Shown piece by piece: positions 1 through 6,560 of a stretch of DNA of 6,560 nucleotides. The DNA lies in NCBI GenBank assembly GCA_003695505.1, contig RFIY01000236.1, positions 1-6,560 of the forward strand, given 5' to 3'. The stretch comes from J088 sp003695505 [NCBI: Candidatus Dadabacteria bacterium] (lineage in GTDB: Bacteria; J088). The notes beneath the pieces are model-generated. The model was not told the origin of the DNA. It did not search any database and saw nothing but the letters and a program-made list of their open reading frames with translations. The position numbers and the translations under genes were made by a program. Numbering within the stretch: the first letter of the stretch is position 1; every line of letters starts with the position of its first letter.

Positions 1-3000
1 CCCGCCGTGCCCAGCTACCTGCCGGGCCAGGATGCGATCGGCACGCTGGCGCGCGTGTACGCGGTGCAGGAAAGCGTTGCCGGAACGGCAACGCTCCAGA
101 TCGGCGACAACGCGGACCCGGCCGCGGTCGCGACCACCGTCGCTACGCCGTCTGCAGCGCCCTCGGCGGCGCCGCAGGCGGCCACCGCGGACATTCTCGC
201 AACCGTCCGGGAGATCGTCGCCGATGCATCGGGCTACGAGCTGGAAGAGATCGAGCCGGGGCTGGACTTCGAAGCCGACCTCGGTATCGACACCGTCAAG
301 ATCGCCGAAATCGTCGGCCTCGTCCGCGAGCGCTTCGGCCTGCCCGAAGATCCCGACCTCGTCCTGAGCGACGTGGCCACCGCCGACGCCATCGCGACCT
401 ATGTCGCGGCACGCCAGCGTTCGGACACGTCCCCGGCCGAGGCGACGGAGCCGCGGCAGACCCAAACGGCGGCGAGCACATCCACCCCGAGCGCGCCGCC
501 GGCCCGGGCGGCGGCGTCTGCCGAGGTCGACGCCGCCGACATACTGGACGCGGTCCGGCAGATCGTCGCCGACGCATCCGGCTATGACCTCGATGAAATC
601 GAACCGGACCTGGACTTCGAGGCCGACCTCGGCATCGACACCGTCAAGATCGCCGAAATCGTCGGCCTCGTCCGCGAGCGCTTCGGCCTGCCCGAAGATC
701 CCGACCTCGTCCTGAGCGATGTTGCCAGCGCCGCGACCGTCGCGGCATATGTCGCCGAGCGACAGGGCGCATCCGCCGTACTGTCGGCTACAGCGGAGCC
801 CGTGGAGACCGAGGATGCGCCGCGTGCGGATCCGTCGGTGGAGCCTGCTGCTGTGCCCGCGCTCGCTGACGACGAGATCGTCATTTCCGGGATGGCCGCG
901 GCGATCCCTGGTCATCCGGATCCGTTCTCGGCCGATGCGCTCGCCAGCCTGCTGTCGGGGGACAACCTGATCGAGCCGGTCCCGGACGCGGTTCGCGACC
1001 GCATCATCGAACTCGGTATCGAATCGGTATCGAAAGACAGCGAAGGTCGCGTCCGCACGCAAACGATTCGCAATCGCGATGAAACCGTTCAGTACCGGAG
1101 CCGGCTGCACGGCGAACCGGATCTGACCGCCTTTGGCATTCCGAAAGCCGCGGCGCAGATCCTCGATCGCAGCTCCCGCTGGGCGGTCGCGGCCGGCTTT
1201 CACGCCCTCAACGATGCGGCACTGCCGCTGATCGACCGAGACGCCGCGGACCGCTACGCCGCGGCGCGCGTGCTGCCGGCCGAGCTTGGCGCGCGAACCG
1301 GCGTCATCTACGCGTCGATTTTCGGTGGCATCGACGTCTGGCTCGATGCGGCGACCGGAAAGGGATCATTTCCGCGAACATTCATGGTCGAGTCGCTGTC
1401 GCTTGCCCACAGCCATTTCGCACGCTTTGTCGGCGCGAGCGGGCCGACGATGCGGCTCGACGCGGCCTGCGCATCGACCGTAACCGCGCTGGCCACGGCG
1501 CAGGACTGGCTGCAGAATAACCGCTGCGACCGCGTCGTCATCATCGCCTGCGATCTGGCCGGCGAGGACACGCTGTTGCCGTATGTCGGCGGCGGGTTCA
1601 TGGCGGTCGGCGCGGCGAGTACCGACCCGGACCTGGAACGAGCCGCGCGCCCGTTCGGAACAGGCCGCGCCGGAACGATCATCGGTTCGGCGGCGCTCGC
1701 GATCGTGCTCGAAAAGGCCGGGCAGGCACGCGAACGTGGGTTGCGGCCGCACGCACGCCTTGCAGCGGTCCGTACCAGCAACGACGCCTGTCACCCGCTG
1801 CAGATGAATCCGACGCGCATCGCGGAGCAGCTCGACAACCTGATCGACGCAATGACCGAACGCTACGAACTGGAACGGGCGCAGATTGCCCGACGCGGGG
1901 CCTTCGTCAGCCACGAACCGTACACGCCGGCCCGTGGCGGCAGCGCCGCAAGCGAGGCCAACGCGCTGCGCAACGCATTCGGTCAACACGTCGGCGACAT
2001 TCCGGTCATCAACGTCAAGGGCTATACCGGACACCCGATGGCGGCGAGCATCGAGGACATTGTCGCGATTGCGGCGCTCGTCCACGGCAAGGCCCCGGCG
2101 GTCCGCAATGCCGACAAGCAGGACCCGGAACTGGCCGATTTGCGGCTGAGTGATGGCAGCCCGGTCGCGTGCGACTGGGTCATCCACCTGGCCGCCGGCT
2201 TTGGCGCGCAGATTGGCTGGGTCGGCTACGGGCGCGTACCGGGAACAGGTCCGCGCATCGACCGCGATGCCTGGCATCAATGGACCAGCCAGTTCAATCC
2301 GCGGGAAACCGCCGTGAAGGAGCCGGCAAACACAGTGGCCGCCGACCATGCCGCCGTGCTGAGCTGGACGCCAGACTGGCGGCGTCGCGACACCGCATCC
2401 GCGACCGTATCGCCCGGAGCCGTCTGGCAGCCGCTCGCGGACCGCACCATCTTCGATGCCAGTGACGTCGAACAGGTCGTCGCTGATGTGATCCGGTACT
2501 GTTGCGAGCAGGCGCCGGATACCGTCCTGCTCCCTGTCCGAACCGCGGATCGCTGGACACACATCGCGGCGGAAGCAATCGCGGCGGCCGTCCGCAGCCT
2601 GCGCAAGGAATCGGACAACGCAGGTCCGCGCCTGGTCTGGGCGGAATCGGCGCTACCCGATCAGATTCTGGATGTTGCCGAACAGCGCTGGGACGCGGAT
2701 CAGGTGGCGGAGCGCGTCTGGGTGCCGAGTCCACAGCGCAACGCGCGTGCGACTGCGCCAGCCGGCAACTGGATCCTGATCGGCGGCGGGCGCGGCATCA
2801 CCGGCCTGCTGGCGCGGCGGTGGGCCGCTGTCCCCGACCGCACGCTCATTCTGGTTGGCCGGCAGGAAGCGCCTGACGATGCGCTCGCCGATCTCGACGA
2901 CGCCACGCTGAAACAGCGGGCGCGCGCCGAACTCGGCGGCGAGAAGGATCCGAAACGCTACCAGGCGATCGTCGCCCGCCTGGAGCGTGCGCGTGAGCTG

Positions 3001-4923
3001 GCGCGGACGTTGCGCGAGCTGCGCGACGCGCCGAGCACGGTTCGTTATGTGGCGGTCGACATCGCACGCCCCGGCGCGGCCGACGCCATTGCCGCCACGC
3101 TGGATGACATCGGCCCCGTTGCCGGGATCATTCACGCCGCCGGCGTCGAAGCGAGTGTCGCCGCGAACCGGACCTCGCTCGAAACCGTACAACGCGTCAT
3201 GCTGCCCAAGTTGAGTGGCGGCCTTGAAATCCTCCGTCTCGCACAGCGCTACGGCCATGTGCCCGTAATCGGCTTCGGATCGATCGCCGCGGCGATCGGC
3301 AACCACGGGCAGAGTGCCTACGGCGCCGCCAATGCCGCACTACGGGCGCTGTTCGAGGCGGCCAACATCCCGGCGACCACGATCGAGTGGAGCGCCTGGG
3401 GCGGCGCCGGCATGGCGACACGCGGCGCGATACCGGAGCTGCTGAAGCGGCAAGGAATTTCGCTGATGGATCCCGACGCCGCGTTCAGCGAACTGGAAGC
3501 CTGGCTGTCTGGCGGATCCGAGCAGCGGCCGGCTGCCGTCGTCGTTGCAGCGACCGAGGATGCCGGCGGCGAGCTGCCGGCACCACCTGACGAGGCGGCC
3601 GCCTGCATCGTCTCCGGCCCCGGCGATCCGTGGATCGATGATCATCGCATCGGCGGCGTCGCGGTACAGCCCGGTGTCAGCGGCCTGGCCATGCTCTGGA
3701 ATCTGCGGCCGCACGAAGGCGTGTCGCTCGAATACAGGCGCGCCATCCGTTTCAATGACGACCACGACGCGCTGATTTCGATCGTCAATCACAACGGGCA
3801 CGGCCATATCGTTGAACACGATGACGCCAACCGGCCCCGGCGTCAGCCCGCCTGGACCTATGAATGGAAAGGCGACGCACGTCCGGATGCACCAGTCGCA
3901 TTTTCTCCGGAGACCTCGTGGACGGCCGGCCCGCAACGCCAGGACATCTATGCACTGCTGTTTCACGGACCACGCTTCCAGGTCCTTGACGACTGCTGGT
4001 TCACCGATGGCGGCGCATTCGGATCGGCGACCGTCAGCGACGTCGACCCGGCTCGCCAGCATGCGATGGCCGTCGAGGCGCTGTTTCAGCTTGGCGGACT
4101 CTGGGGCGCGTGGAAGCACGGCAGACAATACCTGCCCGTCGGCGTATGGACGCACCGACTGGACCCCGCTGCATCCGTGTCAAAAGGAACGATTCGCGTA
4201 GCCTGCATCGGCGGCGACGAGCAGGAACTGCGTTTCCGCGGCGCCTGGCACAACGAGAACGGCATTCTTATACGCACAGCCGAATTTTCGCTGCGCGCCG
4301 CGGGAGACTCCGAACGACCGACATGCCGACCCGTTGGCGCCCTCGTTGAAACCGTGCCGGTCCCGGCCGGCACCGACCGCCGCGCGGCTCAGCGGCAGGC
4401 GTCGGCCGAAGCATGGCAGCAGGTCATCGGCCGCGTCTGGACGGGTCTGACCGGCGCCCCGCTCGACACCATCGACACGGCCGAGGCGCCGGGCCCCCTG
4501 CGACACGGCGGCTACACAATCGCCTGGAGCCGCACGCATACGGACCACCTGGCCGCGGCGGCCGCCCGCCCGGGAGAAGCGATTGGGATCGATGCCGAGA
4601 CGGTTCAGGAACGACCGAATGCGTTCTGGCAACAGGCGACCGGATCGCGGGAACGCACCCGTTTTCCGGCGTCGCCATCGCCCGAAACGATGGCGATGCT
4701 CTGGACGGCGAAAGAAGCGACGCTCAAGGCCGCTGGCACCGGATTGTCCGTGCCGCTCGCCGACCTCGACGTCAGCATCACCGGTCCAGACAGTGCGACG
4801 GTCACGATCGCCGAACGCCAGCAGGAGGCGCTGGGATTTAGCGCCGCACATATTCACTTTGTCACGTTGGGCGACACGCTGATCGCCGTCGCCCAGCCCG
4901 AAATCGCTTTCAAGGGAGCATAA
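1..4923 (+). CDS. Multidomain PUFA/polyketide-type synthase (ACP-ACP-KS-KR-DH-PPTase), 5'-truncated
   Basis: Probably an iterative megasynthase that condenses, ketoreduces and dehydrates carrier-bound acyl chains into a lipid or polyketide; the product is unknown. Residues are counted from base 1. Two carrier domains lie at about 62-139 and 178-255, each with a GIDTVK motif (Thr98, Thr214), separated by Ala/Pro-rich linkers. The ketosynthase spans about 290-747, with Cys490 in DAACAST, His638 in SHEPYT, and Lys673/His678 in NVKGYTGH. After an unassigned stretch, the ketoreductase begins with the nucleotide-binding GGGRGITG at 928-935 and has Lys1070, Ser1094, Tyr1107 and Asn1111; a charged helical insert at about 959-1010 resembles that of PfaA ketoreductases. 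The hot-dog dehydratase has HxxxGxxxxP (His1215, Gly1219, Pro1224) and FHGPRFQ at 1321-1327, but Glu1359 where Asp is usual. The C-terminal Sfp-type PPTase has GIDAE (Asp1531, Glu1533) and WTAKEA (Trp1568, Lys1571, Glu1572). The frame is open to base 1, the first in-frame ATG lies inside the ketosynthase, and the GTG at base 7 has no visible ribosome site, so the true start is upstream. No acyltransferase is visible. Function class is confident; product and partners are not. Confidence 0.93.
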   Translation, partial: PAVPSYLPGQDAIGTLARVYAVQESVAGTATLQIGDNADPAAVATTVATPSAAPSAAPQAATADILATVREIVADASGYELEEIEPGLDFEADLGIDTVKIAEIVGLVRERFGLPEDPDLVLSDVATADAIATYVAARQRSDTSPAEATEPRQTQTAASTSTPSAPPARAAASAEVDAADILDAVRQIVADASGYDLDEIEPDLDFEADLGIDTVKIAEIVGLVRERFGLPEDPDLVLSDVASAATVAAYVAERQGASAVLSATAEPVETEDAPRADPSVEPAAVPALADDEIVISGMAAAIPGHPDPFSADALASLLSGDNLIEPVPDAVRDRIIELGIESVSKDSEGRVRTQTIRNRDETVQYRSRLHGEPDLTAFGIPKAAAQILDRSSRWAVAAGFHALNDAALPLIDRDAADRYAAARVLPAELGARTGVIYASIFGGIDVWLDAATGKGSFPRTFMVESLSLAHSHFARFVGASGPTMRLDAACASTVTALATAQDWLQNNRCDRVVIIACDLAGEDTLLPYVGGGFMAVGAASTDPDLERAARPFGTGRAGTIIGSAALAIVLEKAGQARERGLRPHARLAAVRTSNDACHPLQMNPTRIAEQLDNLIDAMTERYELERAQIARRGAFVSHEPYTPARGGSAASEANALRNAFGQHVGDIPVINVKGYTGHPMAASIEDIVAIAALVHGKAPAVRNADKQDPELADLRLSDGSPVACDWVIHLAAGFGAQIGWVGYGRVPGTGPRIDRDAWHQWTSQFNPRETAVKEPANTVAADHAAVLSWTPDWRRRDTASATVSPGAVWQPLADRTIFDASDVEQVVADVIRYCCEQAPDTVLLPVRTADRWTHIAAEAIAAAVRSLRKESDNAGPRLVWAESALPDQILDVAEQRWDADQVAERVWVPSPQRNARATAPAGNWILIGGGRGITGLLARRWAAVPDRTLILVGRQEAPDDALADLDDATLKQRARAELGGEKDPKRYQAIVARLERARELARTLRELRDAPSTVRYVAVDIARPGAADAIAATLDDIGPVAGIIHAAGVEASVAANRTSLETVQRVMLPKLSGGLEILRLAQRYGHVPVIGFGSIAAAIGNHGQSAYGAANAALRALFEAANIPATTIEWSAWGGAGMATRGAIPELLKRQGISLMDPDAAFSELEAWLSGGSEQRPAAVVVAATEDAGGELPAPPDEAAACIVSGPGDPWIDDHRIGGVAVQPGVSGLAMLWNLRPHEGVSLEYRRAIRFNDDHDALISIVNHNGHGHIVEHDDANRPRRQPAWTYEWKGDARPDAPVAFSPETSWTAGPQRQDIYALLFHGPRFQVLDDCWFTDGGAFGSATVSDVDPARQHAMAVEALFQLGGLWGAWKHGRQYLPVGVWTHRLDPAASVSKGTIRVACIGGDEQELRFRGAWHNENGILIRTAEFSLRAAGDSERPTCRPVGALVETVPVPAGTDRRAAQRQASAEAWQQVIGRVWTGLTGAPLDTIDTAEAPGPLRHGGYTIAWSRTHTDHLAAAAARPGEAIGIDAETVQERPNAFWQQATGSRERTRFPASPSPETMAMLWTAKEATLKAAGTGLSVPLADLDVSITGPDSATVTIAERQQEALGFSAAHIHFVTLGDTLIAVAQPEIAFKGA
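262..371 (+). repeat. Near-identical carrier-domain repeat, copy 1
   Basis: This 110-base block inside the first carrier domain matches the block at 610-719 in the second with only two differences (bases 273 and 285); bases 286-371 are identical to 634-719. It encodes the carrier helix II region with GIDTVK and the following helix and loop. The flanks on both sides, aligned at the same 348-base offset, are only about 72-75% identical. Confidence 0.95.
610..719 (+). repeat. Near-identical carrier-domain repeat, copy 2
   Basis: This is the partner of the block at 262-371, placed exactly 348 bases (116 codons) downstream and in frame. It lies in the second carrier domain and includes its Thr214 codon at 640-642. 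The match stops sharply at base 720, where the two copies diverge again. Confidence 0.95.
4912..4918 (+). promoter_or_regulatory. Ribosome binding site of the carboxyltransferase gene
   Basis: AAGGGAG ends 8 bases before the ATG at 4927 and lies within the last codons of the synthase gene. It fixes the start of the second gene and supports translation from a shared mRNA, with no separate promoter in the 3-base gap. Confidence 0.75.
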
Positions 4924-4926
4924 GCC

Positions 4927-6393
4927 ATGGCACCACAAACCGCGCACTCCGTTCAGCCCGAAACGGCTCGGATCGGAACACTCGCCCGGGGCTGGATTCA
5001 CCAGCTCGTCGATACGAATTCCTTCCTCGAACTGGACACGATCCGCGTGCACCACAGCAGTGGACCCGGCATGGATCGCAAGCGGATCGATGGCGATGGC
5101 GTCGTGTCCGGGATTGGCCGCATCGACGGGCGACCCGTCGCCGTGTATGCGCAGGATCCATCCGTCATGGGCGGCGCGTTGGGTCGGGTTCACGCCGAGA
5201 AGATCTGCCGGGTACTCGATGCCGCCGAACGGGACCGGCTACCGGTCGTCGGCCTCGTCGCCAGTGGCGGCGCCCGCATTCAGGAAGGCGTCGACAGCCT
5301 CAGCGGTTATGGCGAGGTCTTTCGCCGCACCGTGGCGCTGTCAGGCAAGGTCCCGCAACTGACGGTGGCGATGTCGACCTGCGCCGGCGGGGCCGTCTAC
5401 CAGCCGGCGCTGACCGACCTCGTCGTGATGATTCGCAACCAGAGCCGCATGTTCATTACCGGTCCTTCGATCGTCGAAGCCGTGACGTTCGAACAGGTCA
5501 GCGCCGACGAGCTTGGCGGCTGGCAGGTTCATGCACGGCAAAGCGGACTCTGCGGTATTGTCGCCAACGATGTATCCGACGCGTTCGACCGTGTGCGCAC
5601 GCTGCTTTCCTACCTGGATCCCGGTCGCCGCAGCGTCGCGCGCGTTCGCGATCCGGAATTTGCACTCCCGCCACAACCGGTGCCGCTGGATCCCCGCAAG
5701 GTCTACGACGTTCGTGACGTCGTGCGCGGCATTGTCGACGCCGGCAGTCTCTGCGAACTCTATCGCGAATACGCCCGCAACATCTATACCGCCTTCGCGC
5801 GCATCGAAGGCGTGCCGGTCGGCATCATCGCAAACCAGCCGCGCAGACTGGGCGGTGTACTGGACAGTTCGGCGTCGCGCAAGGGGGCACGGTTCCTGCG
5901 CCTCTGCAACAGCTTTGGTATTCCCGTCGTGACACTTGTCGACTGCCCGGGTTACCTGCCTGGTCGCCGTGCCGAGGCCGACGGCATCACGGTGCACGGC
6001 GCCAAGCTGCTTCATGCCTATTGTGAAGCAACGGTTCCACGCTACACCGTCGTGATGCGAAAAAGTTATGGCGGCGCCTACATCGTCCTCGGGTCGCGAT
6101 CCATTGGCGCAAGCGCGGTCTGGTCCTGGCCCGACGCCGAAATCGGGGTCATGGGCGCACGCGGCGCGGTCAACCTGCTGCACCGGCGCGAACTGGCTGC
6201 CGCCAGCGATCCCGACGCGGCTCGCGACCGGCTCGAAACCGACTATCGCAACCGCATCCTCGACCCGTCCGAGGCTGCCCGCAAAGGTCAGGTCGATGCG
6301 ATCATCTGCCCGACCGACACCCGCCGCGTCCTGGCGCTGGCGCTGAGTCACAGCGAAGTCACGCCCAGCCATACACCGGCGTTTCCATTTTGA
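4927..6393 (+). CDS. Acyl-CoA carboxylase carboxyltransferase (beta) subunit
   Basis: Transfers the carboxyl group from carboxybiotin to a short acyl-CoA, giving malonyl-CoA or methylmalonyl-CoA in the cytoplasm. It is 488 residues long, against roughly 510-540 for PccB/AccD5-type proteins. The difference is mainly a shorter N-terminus, since the family's conserved start region aligns from about residue 15. The N-terminal crotonase-like half has SGGARIQEG at 113-121, CAGGAVYQPALTD at 152-164 and FITGPS. The C-terminal half has PGYLPG at 341-346, HGAKLL at 357-362, RKSYGGAYI ending at Ile386, and GVMGARGAVN. The glycine pairs that form the oxyanion holes are present. Ile386 aligns, from memory, with the position that is Asp in propionyl-specific PccB and Ile in acetyl-accepting AccB of Streptomyces, so malonyl-CoA formation is plausible. 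The ATG lies 3 bases after the synthase stop and has a good ribosome site, implying co-transcription and extender supply for the synthase. The biotin-bearing subunit is not in this window. A decarboxylase of the same fold is a less likely alternative. Confidence 0.95.
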   Translation: MAPQTAHSVQPETARIGTLARGWIHQLVDTNSFLELDTIRVHHSSGPGMDRKRIDGDGVVSGIGRIDGRPVAVYAQDPSVMGGALGRVHAEKICRVLDAAERDRLPVVGLVASGGARIQEGVDSLSGYGEVFRRTVALSGKVPQLTVAMSTCAGGAVYQPALTDLVVMIRNQSRMFITGPSIVEAVTFEQVSADELGGWQVHARQSGLCGIVANDVSDAFDRVRTLLSYLDPGRRSVARVRDPEFALPPQPVPLDPRKVYDVRDVVRGIVDAGSLCELYREYARNIYTAFARIEGVPVGIIANQPRRLGGVLDSSASRKGARFLRLCNSFGIPVVTLVDCPGYLPGRRAEADGITVHGAKLLHAYCEATVPRYTVVMRKSYGGAYIVLGSRSIGASAVWSWPDAEIGVMGARGAVNLLHRRELAAASDPDAARDRLETDYRNRILDPSEAARKGQVDAIICPTDTRRVLALALSHSEVTPSHTPAFPF

Positions 6394-6416
6394 CCCGTTG
6401 ATACATAAAGCGTAGA

Positions 6417-6451
6417 CGTTGCCAGACTTCGGCAATGCCTGTCTGGCAACG
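6417..6451 (+). other. Perfect 11-bp inverted repeat (hairpin) after the operon
   Basis: CGTTGCCAGAC (6417-6427) is followed after 13 bases by its exact reverse complement GTCTGGCAACG (6441-6451). It starts 24 bases after the carboxyltransferase stop. No T-run follows on the plus strand, so it is not a standard intrinsic terminator. It could protect the mRNA 3' end, be a dispersed repeat of the genome, or bind a protein. The sequence does not decide between these. Confidence 0.6.
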
Positions 6452-6497
6452 CGTCTGCCCCCTCGCACGTGAGACCGGTTGAAGCTGCAAACTCTGT

Positions 6498-6527
6498 TTG
6501 ACGCATTCTGCCACGGCGTGCTATTCT
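6498..6527 (+). promoter_or_regulatory. Possible sigma70-like promoter overlapping the terminator
   Basis: TTGACG (6498-6503) and TATTCT (6522-6527) are separated by 18 bases, a fair match to -35 and -10 boxes. The -10 box is also the left arm of the terminator stem. If real, it would drive a gene beginning beyond the window end. An ATG occurs at 6556 but has no ribosome site, so no gene is called there. Confidence 0.25.
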
Positions 6528-6552
6528 GTGCCTAGAATAGCCGTTTTATTTT
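6517..6552 (+). terminator. Rho-independent terminator of the operon
   Basis: The stem pairs 6517-6527 with 6534-6543: a 7-bp perfect CTATTCT/AGAATAG core, extended by three G-C pairs at the base with one bulged T (6519), around a 6-base loop. TTTTATTTT (6544-6552) follows the stem directly. The orientation fits termination of the plus-strand operon that ends at 6393. The AT-rich upper stem is weak, but the G-C base and U-tract are typical. Confidence 0.65.
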
Positions 6553-6560
6553 CGCATGCC

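Noticed and set aside
7-9. GTG at base 7 as the true start of the synthase
   Set aside because: The frame is open to base 1, no ribosome site can be seen, and the following residues read like an interdomain linker. The protein almost certainly begins upstream.
1366-2562. 398-codon open frame on the minus strand inside the synthase gene
   Set aside because: It is antisense to the conserved ketosynthase, is rich in Arg/Ala/Gly as expected from reversed GC-rich codons, and shows no family motif.
4180-5193. 337-codon open frame on the minus strand spanning the gene junction
   Set aside because: It covers the PPTase domain, the ribosome site and the start of the second gene on the opposite strand, with no motif or convincing start signal.
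6417-6451. Integron attC-like recombination site
   Set aside because: The arms read GTT...AAC, opposite to the attC core order, no second inner pair of boxes is present, and no integrase or cassette context is visible.
5341-6468. 375-codon open frame on the minus strand over the carboxyltransferase gene
   Set aside because: It lies opposite highly conserved carboxyltransferase motifs and has no recognisable domain. It is a shadow of GC-rich codon use.
6556-6560. ATG near the end as the start of a third gene
   Set aside because: Only 5 bases are visible, there is no Shine-Dalgarno site, and it sits directly after the terminator U-tract.
1-6560. CRISPR array, transposon ends, tRNA or rRNA genes
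   Set aside because: I saw no spaced short repeats, no terminal inverted repeats with a transposase, and no recognisable RNA gene. The only long direct repeat is the coding one in the carrier domains.

Overview
The window is a high-GC bacterial stretch, coding throughout except for the last ~167 bases. It carries two genes in one frame and one direction, only 3 bases apart, so they look like one operon. GC-rich third codon positions, a clear Shine-Dalgarno site before the second gene and the type of enzymes point to a high-GC proteobacterium. Nothing in the window fixes the genus.

Bases 1-4923 hold the 3' part of a large multidomain synthase (1640 codons visible, 5' end outside the window). 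The visible order is: two tandem acyl carrier domains, a complete ketosynthase with its Cys-His-His triad, a ~170-residue linker of unknown fold, a ketoreductase with a helical insert of the polyunsaturated-fatty-acid-synthase type, a hot-dog dehydratase, and a C-terminal Sfp-type phosphopantetheinyl transferase. It looks like an iterative lipid/polyketide ('secondary lipid', PUFA-synthase-like) megasynthase. The KR-DH-PPTase tail also recalls enediyne-type synthases. No acyltransferase is visible. It is probably in the missing upstream part or supplied in trans.

Bases 4927-6393 encode a carboxyltransferase (beta) subunit of a biotin-dependent acyl-CoA carboxylase. A residue known to control acyl selectivity is Ile, as in acetyl-accepting homologues. 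The simplest reading is that this enzyme makes malonyl-CoA (perhaps also methylmalonyl-CoA) as extender for the synthase. Its biotin carboxylase/biotin carrier partner is not in the window.

Bases 6394-6560 are non-coding. They contain a perfect 11-bp hairpin and then a good Rho-independent terminator that would end the operon. A sigma70-like promoter match overlaps the terminator stem.

The points most worth attention are threonine in place of the phosphopantetheine serine in both carrier domains of a protein that carries its own PPTase domain, a near-identical 110-bp block shared by the two carriers but not by their flanks, and Glu at the usual catalytic Asp position of the dehydratase.
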